Part shown: piece after piece, positions 6,341-8,938 of the stretch
Layout: each line of letters starts with the position of its first letter
Position numbering within the stretch: the stretch's first letter is position 1
Made by a program: the position numbers and the translations under genes
The notes under the pieces: model-generated
What the model saw: the letters and a program-made list of their open reading frames with translations, nothing else
What the model was told of the DNA's origin: nothing
Databases searched by the model: none
Source of the DNA: Bacillota bacterium
Lineage (GTDB): Bacteria > Bacillota_A > Clostridia > Peptostreptococcales > Anaerovoracaceae
Length of the DNA: 8,938 bases
Direction: 5' to 3'
NCBI GenBank assembly: GCA_017438085.1
Contig: JAFRWH010000351.1
Location: forward strand, 1 to 8,938

Positions 6341-6369
6341 TTGACGCACCGTTTCGCTGATGGTAAAAT
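6341..6369 (+). promoter_or_regulatory. Near-consensus vegetative promoter for the lipoprotein-herA unit
   Basis: TTGACG (6341-6346), a 17-bp spacer, and TAAAAT (6364-6369) match the housekeeping sigma consensus at 5 of 6 in both hexamers. Transcription would begin near 6376, about 25 nt before the ATG at 6401. A GAAGGGA ribosome site lies just upstream of that start. Confidence 0.8.
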
Positions 6370-6400
6370 TTAATATATTGTTTCAGAAGGGATATTCTCT

Positions 6401-7690
6401 ATGAGAAAACATGCTTTTATTATAATTCTGCTCATACTGCTGCTGTGCCTGTCAGCCTGCGGTCAGGATAAAACGGAGTCTGACGCGGATATAAAACCGG
6501 AACCCGGGATTACAGTCACAGAGCCTGCTATAGAAGAGCCGGAGCCCATCGTCATCCTCTACCCGGAGCCCGAATTCGATTCGGAATACATTCTGCGCTT
6601 CAGCGGCGAAAATCTGGAGGACACTCTGCATACCATAGGAAACAGGGCTTATCTCTGCACGAATGTGGTTTCAGAGGCTCTTGGCATAAATATGGATTTT
6701 AAGGAAGAGGATCTGCGCTGGTCTGCATATCAGATACAGGAGCGCTTCTATATATCTCTCGCAGATGCAGACAGGCTCTTCGGGGTCTATGCCTACTTTA
6801 ACGATGTGGGGACCGTTGCGCTTTACAGAGGAAGCACGGATTTTCAGATAAGTCAGAGCACTGCCCCCGCGGATGCAAAAGCAGCATATATCAGGCTGGA
6901 AGATATAATGGCTGACAACGGGTCCAACGGACGTTTTACCCACGAGAATCTGGAAAAGCTTCGCATGTTCGGGAAATTCCTGCAGGAAGCCTCCGGCGGC
7001 TTTTACATTGCCTGGATACCTAAATACGTGAACCCGGGTGAAGGAGTTGTAAACGACATCAGCAAGGACCTTAGCTTCTACAATACAGACTTTGTTTACT
7101 CCATGGATGTGCTTGTGAACTGCGGAGGCCGCATAGGACTGCATGGACTCACCCACCAGAGAGGTGATCAGGTCAGCGCTGACGGCTGGGAATTCGATGC
7201 AGATGCAAAGCTCAGCGCAGAGCAGGCAGGAGAACGCATGGATGAAGCTATAGCCATTGCAGACGCCATGGGCTGGAAATACTATTTCTTTGAATTTCCC
7301 CACTACGGAGCCACCGGGGTTGCCATCGCGGAAGCTAACAAGCGCTTCGACGTGGTATATCAGCAGAGCCCCTACATGGAGAAGAAGGGCATCGTGGATG
7401 GCCATAAGATGGAAGACCGCACGGTCTGGTATGTTCCGACCCCGGCAGACAGCGTTCAGTCCGAATATGACGGCGACGGCATCATAAAGCGCATGAAGAA
7501 CGCTGACGCACAGGGCAAAGCCCAAAGCATATTCTTCCACCCCGCCATGGATTATGTACGCTTTTTCGCCAGCAGCACGCTGACTGACAAATGCTTTAAG
7601 GCTATGGACAACAGCATACTAAGGCGTATCTGCCTCTATCTGGACGAGGCAGGCGAAAGATTCATGTATTTCGACTTTATTGAGCAGTAG
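6401..7690 (+). CDS. Lipoprotein with DUF2334-type polysaccharide deacetylase fold
   Basis: A 429-residue membrane-anchored exported protein. A hydrophobic signal segment (6-19) ends in the lipobox LSAC with the lipid-modified Cys20. An acidic, proline-rich linker (about 21-60) follows, as in surface lipoproteins. Residues about 62-143 (strands with YLCTNVVSEALG, then RFYISLADADRLFG) look like a copper-amine-oxidase-N-terminal-like beta module, by pattern only. From about 160 the DUF2334/polysaccharide-deacetylase-like fold begins. It has YIRLED (163-168, with D168 at the expected metal-ligand position), GLHGLTHQ (246-253, H248 and H252 as the HxxxH metal pair), FEFPHYG (297-303) and SIFFHPAMD (376-384). 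These suggest an intact metal site and possible removal of acetyl groups from a cell-envelope glycan; activity is inferred. It is first in a two-gene unit with a HerA-like ATPase 39 bp downstream, which may be only positional. Confidence 0.85.
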   Translation: MRKHAFIIILLILLLCLSACGQDKTESDADIKPEPGITVTEPAIEEPEPIVILYPEPEFDSEYILRFSGENLEDTLHTIGNRAYLCTNVVSEALGINMDFKEEDLRWSAYQIQERFYISLADADRLFGVYAYFNDVGTVALYRGSTDFQISQSTAPADAKAAYIRLEDIMADNGSNGRFTHENLEKLRMFGKFLQEASGGFYIAWIPKYVNPGEGVVNDISKDLSFYNTDFVYSMDVLVNCGGRIGLHGLTHQRGDQVSADGWEFDADAKLSAEQAGERMDEAIAIADAMGWKYYFFEFPHYGATGVAIAEANKRFDVVYQQSPYMEKKGIVDGHKMEDRTVWYVPTPADSVQSEYDGDGIIKRMKNADAQGKAQSIFFHPAMDYVRFFASSTLTDKCFKAMDNSILRRICLYLDEAGERFMYFDFIEQ

Positions 7691-7729
7691 AGGCTGAGGC
7701 CTGCCCATAGGCGGCAGAAAGGACAAGCT

Positions 7730-8938
7730 ATGTTAAAAGACGGCAAGATCTGGCTGGCAAGCTCAGGCAAGGATATTTACATACTGCCTGAAATGGCTAA
7801 CCGCCACGGGCTTATAGCAGGAGCCACAGGCACTGGCAAGACGACCACCATGAAGGTGATGGCGGAGGCCTTTTCCGACATGGGTGTACCGGTGTTTTTC
7901 TGCGACGTCAAGGGGGACCTCTCGGGCATGTGCTGCCCCGGAGCCGCCACGAAGACGCTTGTAAAACGCATCGAAAGCTTCGGACTTAAGGCAGGTGCTG
8001 AAAACGGAGAAAATCAGCAGGACTGTTTCGAATTCAAAAGCTACCCCACCCGCTTTTGGGACATCTTCGGAAGCAAGGGGCATCCGGTAAGGGTCAGCGT
8101 GTCCAGCCTGGGGCCAACGCTGCTGGCAAGGCTGCTGGGACTCACGGAGGTCCAGCAGGGCGTGCTCAATATAGTCTTCAAGGTCGCAGACGAAAGCGGC
8201 CTTGAGCTTCTGGACTTCAAGGACCTCCGGGCCATACTCAAGTATGTAGGGGATAACCGGAAGGAATACACAACCCTGTATGGCAATGTGAGCGCAGCCT
8301 CCATAGGCGCCATACAGAGATCCCTGCTGCAGTTTGAGCAGGAAGGCGGCGAATGCATATTCGGCGAGGCAGAACTGGAGCTTTCCGACTGGATGCAGTG
8401 CGCTGAAGACGGCAGAGGCTATATAAACATACTTGAAAGCTCCCGGCTCATCCAGAGCCCCACAGTATATTCCACATTCCTGCTCTGGATGATAAGCGAC
8501 ATGTATGAAAAGCTCCCGGAGATGGGTGATCTGGACAAGCCCCGCATGGTATTCTTCTTCGACGAAGCTCACCTGCTCTTCGATGACGAGCCCAGAGCAC
8601 TGATCCAGAAGATAGTTCAGGTCATAAAGCTGATCCGCTCCAAGGGCATAGGCATATATTTTGTGACCCAGAGCCCTTCCGACATTCCTGACGAGGTTCT
8701 GGCGCAGCTCTCCAACAAGGTGCAGCACGCATTAAGAGCTTATACGCCCTCAGAGCTAAGGGCGGTCAAAGCAGCAGCATCAGCATTCCGCCCCAACCCG
8801 GCCTTCAGCACCGAGGAAAAGATAATGTCCCTTGGCGTCGGCGAAGCTCTGATATCGGTTCTGGACGAAAACGGCGTGCCTACGGTAACCGAGGCAGCCC
8901 GCATACTGCCTCCTCAGAGCCTTATGGGACCTGCGGAG
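7730..8938 (+). CDS. HerA-like / DUF853 P-loop ATPase (3' truncated by window)
   Basis: The first 403 codons of a DUF853/HerA-FtsK superfamily ATPase; the frame runs off the right edge without a stop. It has Walker A GATGTGKT (31-38), an early FFCDVKGDLSGM (56-67), Walker B FFFDEAH (275-281), and a sensor-like FVTQSPSDIPDEVLAQLSNKVQ (311-332) followed by HALRAYTP (333-340). This TQxPxDIPxxVLxQLxNxxQHALRAxTP pattern is characteristic of DUF853 proteins. They are assumed to be ring-forming DNA translocases, but their cellular job is not well defined. Only about the last quarter of the usual length should be missing. The ATG at 7730 has AAAGGA about 6 nt upstream. It is probably cotranscribed with the lipoprotein gene, since no terminator lies in the 39-bp gap. 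Confidence 0.9.
   Translation, partial: MLKDGKIWLASSGKDIYILPEMANRHGLIAGATGTGKTTTMKVMAEAFSDMGVPVFFCDVKGDLSGMCCPGAATKTLVKRIESFGLKAGAENGENQQDCFEFKSYPTRFWDIFGSKGHPVRVSVSSLGPTLLARLLGLTEVQQGVLNIVFKVADESGLELLDFKDLRAILKYVGDNRKEYTTLYGNVSAASIGAIQRSLLQFEQEGGECIFGEAELELSDWMQCAEDGRGYINILESSRLIQSPTVYSTFLLWMISDMYEKLPEMGDLDKPRMVFFFDEAHLLFDDEPRALIQKIVQVIKLIRSKGIGIYFVTQSPSDIPDEVLAQLSNKVQHALRAYTPSELRAVKAAASAFRPNPAFSTEEKIMSLGVGEALISVLDENGVPTVTEAARILPPQSLMGPAE

Noticed and set aside
7763..8728. 321-codon open frame on the minus strand opposite the HerA-like gene
   Set aside because: The plus-strand frame carries unmistakable Walker A, Walker B and DUF853 motifs. The antisense translation has no recognisable domain, and the frame is open only because the coding strand avoids codons whose complement is a stop.
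1..8938. CRISPR array, tRNA, insertion sequence or phage integration signs
   Set aside because: No spaced repeats, cloverleaf-like sequences, transposase motifs or terminal inverted repeats were seen on either strand.

Overview
The window looks like chromosomal DNA from a low-to-moderate GC anaerobic member of the Bacillota, most likely Clostridia. This is an inference from strong AGGAGG-type ribosome binding sites, short intergenic gaps, factor-independent terminators, a PucR/CdaR-type regulator, a Gram-positive-style lipoprotein and a clostridial-looking gene set. There is no rRNA, tRNA, insertion sequence, phage gene or CRISPR array.

Left part (1-3500): a tight three-gene operon on the minus strand. 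Its order of transcription is a short-chain dehydrogenase/reductase (2378-3286), a cysteine-rich 409-residue protein of unknown function (1139-2368), and a GcvT/aminomethyltransferase-family protein (98-1126). The gaps are 9 and 12 bp, and a strong stem-loop terminator (53-84) ends the unit. A PucR/CdaR-type regulator (3501-5024) is divergently transcribed. The 214-bp region between the divergent start codons carries an extended -10 promoter, a palindrome at the predicted transcription start of the regulator, and a 9-bp direct repeat upstream of the operon. The layout is that of a substrate-induced catabolic module. A folate-dependent demethylase or one-carbon transferase, an oxidoreductase and an unfamiliar Cys-rich partner would act on one substrate. 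This module is the best candidate for an undescribed system here, but its substrate cannot be read from the sequence.

Middle part (5025-6400): a 71-residue helical small protein of unknown function (5085-5300, minus) with its own terminator, then an RluB/RsuA-type 23S/16S rRNA pseudouridine synthase (5511-6215, minus) with a perfect 11-bp terminator hairpin. These look like separate housekeeping or small-protein units.

Right part (6401-8938): a plus-strand pair under a near-consensus promoter. It encodes a DUF2334-type polysaccharide-deacetylase-fold lipoprotein (6401-7690) and, 39 bp downstream, a HerA-like/DUF853 P-loop ATPase (7730 to the window edge, 3' truncated). Long open frames lie opposite most genes. 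They are treated as codon-usage shadows.
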